From assembly GCF_019649055.1 (NCBI RefSeq), contig NW_026570296.1, positions 434,001 to 498,000 on the forward strand: a stretch of DNA of 64,000 nucleotides, given 5' to 3'. This document shows positions 38,228 through 50,985 of the stretch, one piece after another. The position numbers and the translations under genes were made by a program. Numbering within the stretch: the stretch's first letter is position 1; each line of letters begins with the position of its first letter. The stretch is from Paramacrobiotus metropolitanus. Lineage: Eukaryota > Tardigrada > Eutardigrada > Parachela > Macrobiotidae. A model generated the notes under the pieces. That model was given only the letters and a program-made list of their open reading frames with translations. It searched no databases and was not told the origin of the DNA.

Positions 38228-38995
38228 TTCTGCTTTTTATTTTAAATAACCTTTGCGGCTATTTAAAATAAAAGGTACAGCAGCGATTGTGCTACTGGTT
38301 TCAAAAATTGCAATTGTGCAATTACTGTCTCCTCACTTCCCAATCCTCCTTTTAGGTTTGAATTGTTCAGTGAGTTTAGACACAGCCAACCTTTGCGGTT
38401 TCGACTGTAACAAATTCTTAAAATTACACTGCTGCACTTTGCGTGCTGCTGTAATTTAAAATTCACAGGTCAATCACCGTTTGCCGGTGTTTACCTTTTT
38501 CACGGTCAACTCTCTCTAGCTGCTGATTTTGGCTACCGCTTGCGGCTTGCCTGTATCAGTCTGCTGGAGATCGTTATCTCACCTGGCCACCGACAATGGC
38601 TCGGTGTTTACTATCTGCTCTATCTGCAGGCCAGGTACACTGACACTGCAGATTACGCTTTATTCGCCGCGGTTACTGCTTTGCGCAGACAACCCGGAAA
38701 TTACCCACACAGACACCGAATAATTACACAGCCGACCTTTAAGGTTTCGACTGCTTAATCCTACGGTCCAATTTAAATTAAAATTTAATTTAATTGGCGA
38801 GGAAGCTCACCAGTGAGGAAGCTCACAATTGCGAGGAAGCTCGCTGAAAATAAATTAACTAGGCCAGATCAGGAACGCTGACCTCCTTCGGCGTACCTTT
38901 GCGGTTCGACGCCTTTCAGAAACGGACCACTTTTTACCAATAAATTACCATCAAACTTTCCACCAATAATTTTCTGTTACATCGGGAAAATTAAA
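38228..38995 (-). promoter_or_regulatory. Structured 5' leader with GCAAA-loop hairpins
   Basis: The 768-nt leader between primer site and Gag start has no long frame. It holds hairpins with the same loop GCAAA (element strand) at 38235-38273 (17-bp stem), 38388-38400, 38475-38489 and 38890-38913. It also has three near copies of GAGGAAGCTCAC at 38798-38845. Such structures often serve packaging, dimerisation or translation control; here that is inference. Confidence 0.6.
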
Positions 38996-39013
38996 AGACA
39001 CCGGTGGGCGCCA
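38996..39013 (-). other. Primer-binding site, tRNA-Lys type
   Basis: Directly next to the 5' LTR the element strand reads TGGCGCCCACCGGTGTCT. The first nine bases are complementary to the 3' end (TGGGCGCCA) of animal tRNA-Lys, the primer of many gypsy elements. Confidence 0.85.
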
Positions 39014-39588
39014 TGTCGTGTATAAGCGTTCACGCCGGTTAAGGCTCCATGAACAATCTTTACTCTTCCACGCCTGTAATGCTCAATCGGTAGGCACTCG
39101 TACTCTCAAACTGTAACAGAAGAACTAAGGTGGAAATAGGACGAACGAGTCAGGAACATAGAAGATCAGGAATCCCTCAGGAACGAGCTAACCACAACTT
39201 CCGGTCGTAAGTCCTGTGAGGATCGGCAAGAGCTGGGACGATTGTGTCACGAGCAAACCTGTATACTAAGCGATAATCCGGGAACAACTATGCACTTCAG
39301 TAGGAACAAGTATTGCTGTCTCTTTATCCAATTCACATCACAGTTCACAACGCTAGGAAATCGTAATTAGAAGCAGTCTCAGAAGTAAATCTCAGACTAC
39401 TGATCCCGATATTAGGCATCACCAGAACTTATATAGACTTCGCGTTATGACATCATATACATCGCTAGTAAAAGAGAACAGCAAATCACAGAAGAGATTG
39501 ACTAGATTATCCTTTACGTTGCAGGTGGAAGGCGGACAGTCAGCATCCAGTACGTACATCCGGCGTATGATCCTACTCCCATACGTCA
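39014..39588 (-). repeat. 5' LTR of copy 1 (575 bp)
   Basis: On the element strand it starts TGACGTATGGGAG and ends ATACACGACA, the usual TG...CA ends. The same 575-bp unit lies at 51357-51931 with a few substitutions. It should carry promoter and polyadenylation signals, though I cannot place them. Confidence 0.93.
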
Positions 39589-39592
39589 ATAT

Positions 39593-40790
39593 TGTAGATC
39601 CGCTCGCCTAAGCCGGGTGAACGGGTGGGGCCCCACGGCCCCAAATCACGTTGAAGGACCCATGCGCCTAAAAATAAACATCGAACGCCACCGCCGCCGC
39701 TTATTAACGCCGCCGTGTATTTGCATGTTTGAGAATATGTATAAATCCTATTTTAAACATTTTAAATTTTCTTCATACTTAAAGCACAACTGGCGCTAGC
39801 GCGACCAATACATGCAACAATGTATTTATTATGGTTTCATACAAGCTGTTCGTGGTCCTCGGCCACCGATGAAGCCTCGACAGGTACTTTGTAGTTACCT
39901 CGACACCTACTTTGTAGTTATCGCGGCTTTATCGGTGGCCGAGGCGGAAGTGTTCGCTGTTCCTTATTCACTGTTAAGGCAGAGAGGTAGCCCATAAAAG
40001 CTAGGGTAGTGATCTAGCACGGGAATACAAACCTGGCTAACAGGGGAAGAATTGCAGATTCACACACGGTAAAAAGTTTACAGAACAGGCTGGTGCAAGG
40101 AAAACTGAAGAACAGAGACTAATAATAACATGTTTCAGCGCACTACGAAAAACACTTGAGAGAACGGCGCTGTAATCGTATTTTCTACTTTCATGATTAT
40201 CTGTATCCGGCATCTGCCGCCGCAGTGCCTCGGACAAGGGTAGCTTGTTTAAACCGAATATGGTCCAGAATTTGCGTTCCTGTGAGAAACTGTGACCTAA
40301 AAAATTTTGTGGCCCAAAAATCTTAATAACTTCAATGCATTTGTAATACAGGTCGTTCGCGCCAAGTGTGGACAGTTTTTATTTGTAATCTGGCCTAGCG
40401 AACTACCCAAATAAGATACCAAACATTGAGTGAAAGTTCATCTCCGTAGATACGTGATACTACGATAACAATTACACGTGCAAAAGAGCATCGAATAATC
40501 GAAAATATATATATATAGACATCAGCGTAGAGAAGTCGGTACAGCCTTATAAAACTGCTCGCATGGCATTGTACATGCACGTACAGCTACTTGAGATGCA
40601 TCTCGTATATTAATTGGCGTATATATACATACAAAACTAATATTTCTTCCGCTTCAGTATCTAAATACAGACTGGATATGAGCGCAAATAGATAAATATA
40701 TATAAAGGAAGAAAACTTTGTAATACATGATTATAAGTACGAATGGGCGATTAATGGTCAATGCAAAGCAAAGGTCAAGGCAGTGTTATG
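39593..40790. other. Intergenic, no gene seen
   Basis: It contains one 20-bp inverted repeat at 39857-39944 around two copies of CTTTGTAGTTA, and short frames without recognisable motifs. Confidence 0.45.
39857..39944. repeat. Inverted repeat enclosing a short direct repeat
   Basis: CCTCGGCCACCGATGAAGCC pairs with GGCTTTATCGGTGGCCGAGG with one mismatch; the loop holds two TACTTTGTAGTTA-like units. Confidence 0.75.
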
Positions 40791-40815
40791 TTGTCCGTCG
40801 GTTTGTCTGTCTGGG

Positions 40816-41549
40816 CCCGCGCTCAAGCTCGGACTTGGACTCGGACTTGGACCACTGAAACCTGGACTTGGACTTCACTTGGACTCTAAAACTCGGACTT
40901 CACTTGGACTCTAAAACTCGGACCTTACTTGGACTCTAAAACTTGGACTTTATGACTTAGACTTGGATTTAGGCGTTTCTCAATTCTTCTTACGTTTCTT
41001 CATGTTTTCTCAGGTTTCTTAGGATTCTCAGGTTTCTTAGGTTTCTGAGGCTTCTTTGGTTTTCTTAGGTTTGTTGGGTGTTCTTAGGTTTCTGAGATTA
41101 CTAACATTTCTTAGGTTATCTAGGTATTCTTTGGTATTCTGAGAAACCTAAGAAACCTAAGAGACCTAAGAAAACATGAAGAAACGTAAGAAGACATAAG
41201 AAACATATAAGAAACGCCTAATTCCAAGTCCAAGTCATAAAGTCCAAGTTCTAGAGTCCAAGTGAAGTCCGAGTTTAGAGCCCAAGTGAAGCCCAAGTTT
41301 CAGAGTCCAAGTGAAGTCCAAGTCCTAGTTTTAGTCCAAGTCCGAGTCCAAGTCCGAGTTTAGAGCCCAAGTGAAGTCCAAGTTTTAGAGTCCAAGTGAA
41401 GTCCAAGTCCTAGTTTTAGTAGTCCAAGTCCGAGTCCAAGTCCGAGTTTAGAGCCCAAGTGAAGTCCAAGTTTTAGAGTCCAAGTGAAGTCCAAATCCTA
41501 GTTTTAGTAGTCCAAGTCCGAGTCCAGGTCCGAGTTTGAGCATGGGCCG
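40816..41549. repeat. Long foldback made of a minisatellite
   Basis: The left arm consists of units such as ACTTGGACTCTAAAACTCGG; the right arm carries their reverse complements (CCGAGTTTAGAGCCCAAGTG and variants). Both arms end in matching GGGCCCGCGCTCAAGCTCGG and CCGAGTTTGAGCATGGGCC. The centre holds a mirrored CTTAGGTTTCT run. Right-arm units have multiplied more than left-arm units. Confidence 0.85.
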
Positions 41550-43611
41550 TTTGTCTGTCCGGTGTTTGTCGGTTTGACCTTTCTAGTTAAAAAAACGTGA
41601 CAACTAAAAAACTAACAAAACGATGCGCTATAACAACGCTATAAAAGAAATTTCTAAGTACAGTACCGATCTGCTATCTGCATATGGTTAATCATAACGT
41701 CCATTTCTCTCATGCACTACGATCATTATCATCCTCATATTTATAACTTAGGCAGGAATGGCTGTCCCGGGAATTCTCTCCGTCGAGGGAATTTTGGGAA
41801 TCTAACTTAATACACGTTTCTCCTGGACCATGACTCAGGAATATCGTGTATTAGACCAGATTACCGAAAATAAGACAGATGTGACACAGTGAGTGTCTTT
41901 CCTGTCCTTTGTGCGATAACCCAACAGAATCTTTAACCAGTGTTGCATTCACCGATTTGTCAACGGAAATACGTAGGTCGACCATGTCCATGTCAAACAT
42001 ATGCGATGCCAGCCGCGAAATATCCCAGGCCATTGACCATTTACCGTGACCCGTCGTACCACAACGGAGCCGTCTACGGTGATGCTGCGTTTTTTTTCGA
42101 GACGGAGCCGAATCCGCGTCGAAAAGAAACTAGCATACTTTCAAACCCGTATCCTGTCGCAACGACAGCATACCTAGAGAAAACATTATTAAGCCCGTAT
42201 ATTTCACCTGGTGAAGGTTCAGGCGTAGAACAGACAACAGCCTACCAGGAAAGCAATGCGTCTACGCATGTGTTGCGGCATGTGTTCGTTCTGCATAACG
42301 TATTACATCAAACAGGAGCGCTCGGGTTTTGCGCACTCGGTTTTGTCGTTTCCGTTTCTTTCCGTTGCGGTGTGGTATAGACATATTAGACAGTCCCCGT
42401 TTAAAATGCATGCGAGAAGCCAATAAACATAAACATGTGAAGATTAAATATTGCAGCCTATAAAAACAGCTGATTGGACCGCGCAAAACATCTTGCAAAA
42501 ATTTCTAAAAAAAACAGTATCAGAAATTCAGTTTTACGAATTAAGGAAATATAGTTGCAGTATTGCAATTTAAGTCTATAAGTTTTATGTTAAAAACAGT
42601 CGGAGTGCGCGCGCGCCGAGAATTTCCAGAGTGCGAAATGGCCAGAATAACCTAATTCTCCATTTCGCATAAAACATTTCCCTATTAATTTTAGGGATAA
42701 ATCTGCTGCAGAATTTCACTGTACGATAAAACAATTACATACTTGTACTGCCGTAGTCAGATATTTTGAACTGCATAAGGTAGTTTAGGTTATAATTTTA
42801 TTACGATAATTATACATTTGTACATCAAGCTGTCTTGAAAATGTATTCACAAAAAATAAAAAGTGATTAAAATAATGACATCAAACCTGTTTCTTCGTCG
42901 TATCTGATAAGCATGCACCGTCCAATAATCGGTAAACTTTTCACGCCGACTTTCTGTTGCATCTTCATATTTGAACGCCATACAAATAGCAAATACATTT
43001 CGTTGCAAACCTGAAACGCATATGCTGTCTATCTGGCGCTGATGGCCGATGCAGAACCTGGCAAATCAAAATTTTCCAACGCGTTCTCCGATATTAGCGC
43101 CCACCAGGGCCCACTGGTCCGCCACCGAGAGTCAGGTGTATCCGTCACCCGCGATATCTTGGCTACAACCAGCAATTGCCCACCTGATCCGTTCACAATC
43201 CATGTTCTTCGTTACGATGGCCAGAATGTTCTTATTGGCCACATCCCCGGCGAGGAAGACCCTCTGCACGGCCAGTAACGGCGAGGGCTTTTTTCGATGA
43301 TTGTTTTCTTCGTTAGCCATCAATGGCACACAAATATCATTGATGGCTGTATGCCATTGATGGCTAACGAAGAAAACAATACAGATATCAGACGACCTTC
43401 AGGTTTGTAGAAAAGTTTATTTGGTATTTGTATGGCAATGAAATTTGATTATTTTTGCAGCAAGCCTTTGCCAGAGCCGTTCCGGCAATTGTCCCACCGC
43501 CGGGAAACGGTAGCTGCTGCTACCGTTAACGGCGCGGCATCAACTGTCGTCCAAATTGGCGATTCAGTGATGAAAACAGGATACGATAGCTTGTCGAAAT
43601 GGTGTGTGTGT
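41550..43611. other. Intergenic, no confident gene
   Basis: A 146-codon frame at 41940-42380 (+) includes PRPLTIYRDPSYHNGAVYGD and resembles a cytoplasmic tail, but has no partner exons. A 29-bp inverted repeat lies at 43300-43380. Confidence 0.4.
43300..43380. repeat. Inverted repeat, 29-bp arms
   Basis: ATTGTTTTCTTCGTTAGCCA and following bases at 43300-43328 are exactly reversed at 43352-43380 with a 23-nt loop. Confidence 0.85.
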
Positions 43612-44660
43612 TATTCGTGTTACTTAAGAACAATAAGTGCACTTAATATAAATACAAAGCAAATGTATGGTAAGTAGTCCAGCTCTCGCCAGTTGATTGC
43701 CTACCGTTTCCCAACGCAGTCCCGGTGTCCGACGTGGGTAAAGTGTTTGTGTGGATGCATCGGTGTGGGGGTGGAATAAAGATCCAATCCCAAATGCCTG
43801 GTAATAGTCATAGATCTTCTACTCAGTTTATCCGTCTTTACATGCAGCTCCTACTTACGAACCTTCAGATCACCGTTGGTTCGTCAGCTTGAGAACAGCG
43901 GCAGTTAGCTTCATAATTTGGCTTGCTGTTTCGAAAAACGAAATTCATCTCGCCTTAGTTACGCTGTCACACTGAAATACATAACTTAACGGTGGGAGCG
44001 CATTAAATAAATTTTTTATCAATATGCGGGCCGCAATTTCTGTTCACGTGGCAGTTGCGCACTGCAGCGCTTGATCGAATATTTCGCGGCCAAAACCACT
44101 TTGCAGTGCAACAGGTAGTTTAGCTGGCAGGTGGAATAAGTGCCACATCGGTCGGTTGAGATCTTTCTATACAGTGAACTGAACTGAATCCGAACCTTCA
44201 ACCCGAAACGTTGCATTTCTGTATTACCTTCGTGATGCTGTCCGCATGGCTATCGTAGATGCTATAACGCTGCTTCAGTTTTCGTTGGCAGAACTTTCGA
44301 GCCGTTAGAAAGCTCAGAAAAAACTGCAAATTTCGATCACTCGGAAATTTGAACCTTTAATAATTTTTTCGAAAAAAACGCTAAGAGTTATCAAAATTTA
44401 CTCTGTTTTGTCCATTTTTCTAATGAGGCCAGCCTGTAAATTGGCCAGTGTCTAACTCTAACAACGCAGCTTTATTTAAAAGCTTCGCAATTTGCTTTTC
44501 ATGAATGGATTTCTGGTTCTTCATCCTATTATCATCTCCAACAGGCACACGATCGCGATATCCTTAGTTGGGATACCTCTTCAAATGTTCCGGCAAGTTT
44601 CACGGGAATGGTGCTCCTATCGTTTGACAGTTGCTTTGCTTTACTGTAGTAAAAGCAGCG
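43612..44660 (+). repeat. Dispersed repeat, copy 1 (about 1.05 kb)
   Basis: It matches 49688-50985 in the same orientation, including TAGTCCAGCTCTCGCCAGTT and the block around GTACAGTGAACTGAACTGAATC. No long frame. It may be a non-autonomous element or a segmental duplication. Confidence 0.8.
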
Positions 44661-47600
44661 CTATATTCAAACTTAGTTGTTGCTGTTTGTTAGTTCTGCG
44701 TAATGCGAAGTTAACTTCGTGCGAATTCCAACTGGCAAGACTTATGCAGTACTAGCACTTAATACTTACTTTTAGATAACGGTTAAATAACTAGTGTAAA
44801 TGTTTTTTGAATGCGGCACCGCATTCAAAAAACAGGTAGCCACCTTAAGGCAGCACGAGCCTTCCGCCAAATTCAGACACGAAGACTTAAACCTTTTGAA
44901 TAGCGGAAGTTGTGATACCAATTACGGAAAATCTTCTACTGATTGTTTTGCAGATTTTGCAAAAACAAAACGCCGTGCGAGCGTTTTGTGGTCGTCTAAG
45001 AGTGGACATTCAGCTTCAACGAGGCTGATCGTGTCAGTGGCGGTCTGCCTACACTTGAACGAAGGTATGTCTCGACACGGAAGTGAGTAGATCAGATTAC
45101 ATCAAATTTGTTAGTTTTTTAACTACATAGTAATGGTACACACTTTATCTCCAACCATGACAGCAATATGGCGGCATGCAAAGTGCTATACTGCTTTAAG
45201 TTATGTGGTACACGAAACAGTTTCGCCGCGGCGTTTCTTGTGGTCTAGGGTCGATTGCAGAATCGCTGATTTCGAGCGCAGTATGTTTAATATGATAGCC
45301 AGGCAGAAGGGCGACAAAAGTTGGTGGATCCGTAGATGAGACGCTACCGCAGATCGACTGGCACATGTTTAATTATTTTTGTCATCCACTGTATTCTATA
45401 AGTAAAATAACGGTGATATTTTTTGCATTTAACGTTAATACATCGGTGATTTACTTACATATTCCACGTAGTTTGCGCGGGGTCTACTAGTTATTATTAT
45501 TGTTGTTAAAACTACAGAGTACAGTAGCATGATGATTTACGCTCAGCTACAACTTCCGTCGGGGAACCTGCAGTAGAGTTTTCTGACGGCGCATTTGTCA
45601 CTAGGTGGAATCAGTCAAGCACCGTTCCTGCCGGCAAATCCTTTTCCAGCCAAGTGGAATGAAGATCAGCATTCTGACTAACCGGTGCCCGAAAGAGCAC
45701 CCGATCGGCGGCCTGGTTGGTCTGGACGCTGAACGTGCTCTGGAGATGGTAAAAACCGACGGGGAAGCGTCTCTTCTTCAGCGTTGTAGGAGGAGACACT
45801 CCTGCGGCAGTCATGGCTGTCGGCGAGCGGAGGTTGCCATGACAGGATTTAGGAGCCCTGCCGAAGTATGGCTGCACATTAAGAAGCACCGGAAGTATAA
45901 ATATGAATCATTTTTATCGAAGAAATTTGCAGTATTCGCGTCTTTCGCTGTATTCTCTGGATTGTTTCCTAAACCGGCAACGTAGTCGGCATGGAAACTG
46001 GAGTGTTCAACGTTTTTGGTATAATCGTTCACAGAATTAAAGGCATTGAAAACTCCTTTTTCCATGCCGTTCACGAGTCCGACTCCTGAGGGCACATTAT
46101 GGAACAAGGTCATATCTGGCTTTAATATCTTCGGCCTGTTTTGTTTATTCAGATGCGAAAACCGAAGAAAGTTCAACTCACTCTTGATATGCTGTCACAT
46201 GGAATGTGTGCGAACTCAAGTGTAACAATTATGAGGATGGAGGGATGACTGTAATCATTGTGACACTACAGTTTCTCGGAAACTGTTTGAACGCCTGGCT
46301 GGAAAAACCGTGTTATGGCAGTTCTCTTTTGGCAGAAGCACCTGGCTGGTTGTCGGCTACGACTTTGAATCATGGTAAGCCATCTGGATAACTGTCCGCT
46401 AATTCACGGCATTCGACTAGCATTATTATAGTAATAACTCTTTTTAAAATTACGCAGTAGCCATCAAAATACAATAAAGTACAAACGCGAGCACAACTCC
46501 TTGGTTAGTATACTTTAATGGACCTCGCTCTTTGGTGACCCATGCGCCTGCAGGTTCTTTAGTCCGTTCTTGGCTTACCACGGTCCTGCCTACAACAGCT
46601 TCTTGGGGGTGCGGCTGTTGGTCGAACACGCCGACTGGGCGGCGCCGGCCATGGCAACACAGAAACCGACCGGATATGTGCGCACGTGTGCTGACTTAAC
46701 GAGTCGCTGGAAGTACAGAAGTATTCGTTTCCAACGGCCGATGAACGTACTGTATCTGAAGATCTAGAGGGAAGTAAACGTGTACATGCGGATTTTTTGT
46801 TGGAATTTGAGCCGGGACAACTGCTAAGTCAGAATGGGACCAGCTTCAGGCTTTTATGTGTTGTAATCTCGTGATGAAACTCTCGATGACTGATGACGTC
46901 CCTTACAATGTTAAACTGTGAACTTGCTTGTCACTGTCGTAGTTTGGTTATTATGTATAAATTAATAAGAACCAGTCATGTACTGTTGTACTTTTGCTGG
47001 TTAGGCTGCAATTTCGCTCAGATAGCATGCCGGTGCTGTACTTACGTAAGAAATTTATTTGTACAAAGACGGTACAATTAATAAAATAATACACAGCCTG
47101 GATTACAATGTCAGAAGTTGTGCTTAACGGCTAGGAAAGTTTAAGTGCTTTTTATTCAGCTACGAAGAGATGCCGGAAACACGTAATTAGCACAAGGGCC
47201 GGTGCAGAAATAATTTAAAATTTTTTGAATCCCCTTAGCTGGCTTTCTGTGTACATACTAGTACATTCTTTTGCAAACGATCAGTCGCCAGGACGATCAG
47301 CCGGTTTTTGGATAATCAGGAGAGGAAATCGAACGAAATGCCCAAGTACACCCGGCATGTCCCTCCTTTGGGCGTATAGTTGAATCCATGTCGTCATGAT
47401 GCTGCTGGGAACCATAACCCTTCCCGTAAACTGAGCAAACGCTGGCTGCATGATCAGTTTTGCATGACACGCTTAGTCACCGGCGAATTGGCTTTTGATG
47501 GATGAATATCCACCAATAAAAAAATGAAAACGCATGAACTTTACCGGCACATTCACGGGGATTCACCATCTTTTCTACACTTGACAGTTATTGTGATGAG

Positions 47601-49687
47601 GAAATGTTGTCGGCAGCAGCGATTTGCAGGGCAACAGGGCAACGGTGGCTTTGGTTCATGGCTCATGCACAGCTCATTTAAGGGTGGTATGAATGTCACT
47701 CACTAAAGCACAATACTGTACGTAGCCATGCATTACATTCAACTTCATCGCTTCCAGGATTCATTTGTCCCTGAGGCGGGCTTAGAGGTTGTCGCCTTGT
47801 CCGATGGACGGTGACAGTTATAAAGTTATTGTCAAGCATTCAGTGTTCTAACAACTTTGTTAAGTGTACATGAAAACGAACTGCATCTACGCCAATGCTA
47901 TACCGCTCGTCCGGACATGCGTTTAGAGAGCACATGACAAAAAACACCGGTTAATTGTTGCAAATATTGAGACCACCTATTTTGCGCGCTCTAGACTATA
48001 CACTGTATAACTACCGGTACGGCGGTACCTACCCGTTCGAAAGTAAAATGTATCTAAATAATTTACCCTGATCAATCACTGCAATTTGCAACGATTAAAA
48101 CGAAATAAAAAACGGACTGCTCCAGTTGCTCCCACTGGAGCGATTGATGATTCCACAGTTGATTAATCCGCTTACCCATGTTTCTGAGAACATCCAAGCA
48201 AAGGGCTAGAGCTCTTTGTATGGCTCGCTTTCAAATTTAAAATCTGATTCTTATTTGCGTGAGGTTGAAAGGTTGTATCACACTTTTCAACCTGACCCAA
48301 CTAAAAAACAGATTTCCGGTTTGTAAGTTGAAACGAAATTGTCGTCGAGGCTGGATAAAGTTTACTGGTGTACATAGGTACTTGATACTTCCATCCAGTT
48401 CCGGGCAATATGGTGGGCAGTTATCGCGGCTTTGCACCACAAATGCGATCACCGCTTCTGCAAAAGGCATTCGGTGCGGATTTCTGGGGAAATCGGGTGA
48501 CGGCGTTGTGGTCGTCATTTGACTTTATGGATTTACGGTGTGTCCGGTTGCTGTAAAGGAGGGTTTGCCTAGGTGGATCACTGACAGGAATGGAGCGATG
48601 ACGTGGTTTGTCTACCGCTGGCAGGTCCGCAAATATCTGCTCTGTAGAGCTTCCGTGAAAGTTGACTTTCGTCCGAAACAGATCCTCCATGTTAGCCTTT
48701 AAGATCGCTGCCGGTTCGGTCGCTGTCACTTTCATGAGACTCCGCCTATTGAGGATTTGTACTATTCCATCAAGCGTTTTTCAGCACAGACGTTGTGACA
48801 TTCATTCAAGAGAGCATCATCCGCGGTAATTAATACTTTTCACCGTGGCCAGCACGGTGAAGCCCCGGAGTAGCATCAAGGCCTTTTGGGAAATGGCGGC
48901 CAAACACCAGTCTTGTCAGTCCAACGTACACCGGTGTTAATCAGGCCGTAGTGGGATCTCAACCGCAGAATGCGATCTTACCACGTGCACTTATCTGTAC
49001 TTGCCCGTTCTTCAGGAATCCATCATGGCGTCGTGAGCGGGGTAATGCGGAATTGGAAGATGATGCCACCGTCCTGTTGGTCGGGGGATGGATAATGATG
49101 TTCGGTGGGCGGGGTGGACTTTGGGACGTTGATCAGTAGATGCGATGTGGATGCTGGTAGCACTGCGACCCTTATTAACTGGAGACCTTTATCGGTGATC
49201 TGGTCATTGGTAGTCCAGAATCCAGATGGTGATTCGTCTGATTAAATATTCGACTCCACTTCGCTCATCTGGAAACAAAAGTTTAAGCATCAATTACGTT
49301 AATTGGAAACATTAGTTAATTTGCTAAATTCGAATACGTAGAAGCTTGACAAGTTCGAATACATACAAGGAATGCCGTCATATGGACATATAAACGAAAA
49401 ACTTTGTTCGTCAACAGCATCGATGGTCACGTGAATCTGAATCAATTCTTAGGAATTTGTCACTAACATGAAGTAAGCATTTGAAGTTACTACCAAAGCA
49501 TCTGAAACCGAAGTTGCTCCTCGGAATGAATGAATGCTTGGGCTCAAACCAGTGAAACCCCTGAGCCAGTCAGTTCATCGAATTATCCACTTACAGCGGT
49601 CAGAAAGTTATTACATATATCGAAAGGACTGACCAGGAGCCATGACTGTTGGAAGCTTATTACTAAAAGCTCATTACTCAACCTTCT
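44661..49687. other. Gene-poor region, no confident gene
   Basis: Only short frames without recognisable motifs. A perfect 15-bp hairpin lies at 44802-44833 (GTTTTTTGAATGCGG and reverse complement, 2-nt loop). Confidence 0.4.
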
Positions 49688-50985
49688 TATTCGTGTTACT
49701 TAAGAACAATAAGAGCGCTTAATATAAATACTTAGTACATGTAAGTAGTCCAGCTCTCGCCAGTTGATTGCCTACCGTTTCCCAACGCAGTCCCGGTGTC
49801 CGACGTGGGTAATGCGTTTGTGTGGATGTATCAGTGTGAGGGTGGAATCAAGATGGAATCTGGGTACGAGGCAAGCGGCAACTCTTTCCCATCGCTTTAG
49901 TAAATTTTATCACTTTCCCCGCTGCATCTTTCCGTGTGCAGGCGCTCACGTGATACTTGATTTCAGCCGTTTCACGTCTAATAAACCGCTTTGCAGCTAT
50001 AGTTGATTACGCAGACTGATAAAGAATATAGCGAAGAGGACGGCAGGTGAGATTTTATCGCCGGCTAAGTAAGCGCTGATTACAATGGTGAATAGATACG
50101 ATATCACGTGAGCGCCTGCGCACGGGTAAGATGCAGCGGGGAAAGTGATAAAATTTACTAAAGCGATGGGAAAGAGTTGCCGCTTGCCTCGTACCACAAA
50201 TGCCTGGTAACAGATCTTCTACTCAAGTTTACCCGTCTTCACATGCAGCTCCTACTTACGAACCTTAAGATCACCGTAGGTTCGTCAGAATAAAAACAGC
50301 CGCAGTTTACTTAATTTGCCGTGTTGTTTCGAAAACGAAATCCAGCTCGCCTTAGATACGCTTTCACAACGAAATATGTGCGAACTTAACGGTGGGAGCG
50401 TATTAAATTTAAGTTTTTTAATTAATAAGCGCGCCGCAATTTCTGTTCATGTGGCAGTTTCAAATTGCAGCGCTTGATCGAATATTCAGCAATCAGCAGC
50501 CACAACCACTTTGCAGCGCAACAGGTAGTTTAGCTGGCAAATGGAAAATTAAGTGCTACACCGGTCGGTTGGGGTCTTTCTGTACAGTGAACTGAACTGA
50601 ATCGGAACCGGCAACCGGAAACGTTGCATTTCTGTACTACCTTCGTGATGCTGTCTGCATGGCTATCGTAGATGTTATAACGCTGCTTCAGCTTTCCTTG
50701 GCAGAACTTTCTAGCCGTTAGAAAGCTTTGTGCATTAAGTTTCTGTTTAGGTCAGCCAATAAAATTGGCCAGTGTCTAACAGTGCAGTTTTTTTTAAGAA
50801 CTCTTCTAGCTTTTCATGGATGGATTCCTGGTACCGTTCATTCTATTATCACTTCCAACATGCACTCTAACACGATATCTTTAATTGGGACACCTCTTCA
50901 AATTTTCCGGCAAGTTTCACGAGAATGGTGCTGCTATCGTTTGAAATAACTAATTTGACAATCGCAATGGTTTTACTGCAGTAAA
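49688..50985 (+). repeat. Dispersed repeat, copy 2, interrupted by a MITE
   Basis: It is the second copy of the 43612-44660 repeat with small indels and substitutions, split by the foldback element at 49863-50195, which is absent from copy 1. The MITE therefore inserted after the duplication. Confidence 0.8.
49863..50195. mobile_element. Foldback MITE, 333 bp, about 94-bp arms
   Basis: The ends are GGTACGAGGCAAGCGGCAAC and its reverse complement; the arms are nearly perfect for about 94 bp. The unoccupied repeat copy (near 43797) gives the empty site. I see no clear target duplication, so the superfamily is open. Confidence 0.85.

Larger units (their letters stand above)
23953..39588 (-). 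mobile_element. Ty3/gypsy-type LTR retrotransposon, copy 1, internally deleted, 15.6 kb
   Basis: Flanked by ATAT at 23949-23952 and 39589-39592, a 4-bp target duplication. The 5' LTR is 39014-39588; the 3' LTR keeps only its last 218 bp (23953-24170), which look identical to the matching part of the 5' LTR, so insertion was recent. On the element strand the order is LTR, primer site, leader, Gag-Pol, accessory genes of 283, ~227 and 60 aa, deletion scar, LTR remnant. The RT-RNaseH-integrase order assigns it to Ty3/gypsy. Compared with the copy at 51357-64000 it lacks about 8.6 kb, including the polypurine tract. Confidence 0.92.

Noticed and set aside
40816-41549. CRISPR-like array
   Set aside because: Units are contiguous and variable with no spacers, in a eukaryotic setting, and arranged as mirror-image arms.
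41940-42380. 146-codon frame as a gene
   Set aside because: It has no recognisable domain, partner exon or conservation to support it; kept only as a note.
45605-46176. Frames on both strands near 45.6-46.2 kb
   Set aside because: They overlap antisense, lack motifs and lie in repeat-rich DNA.
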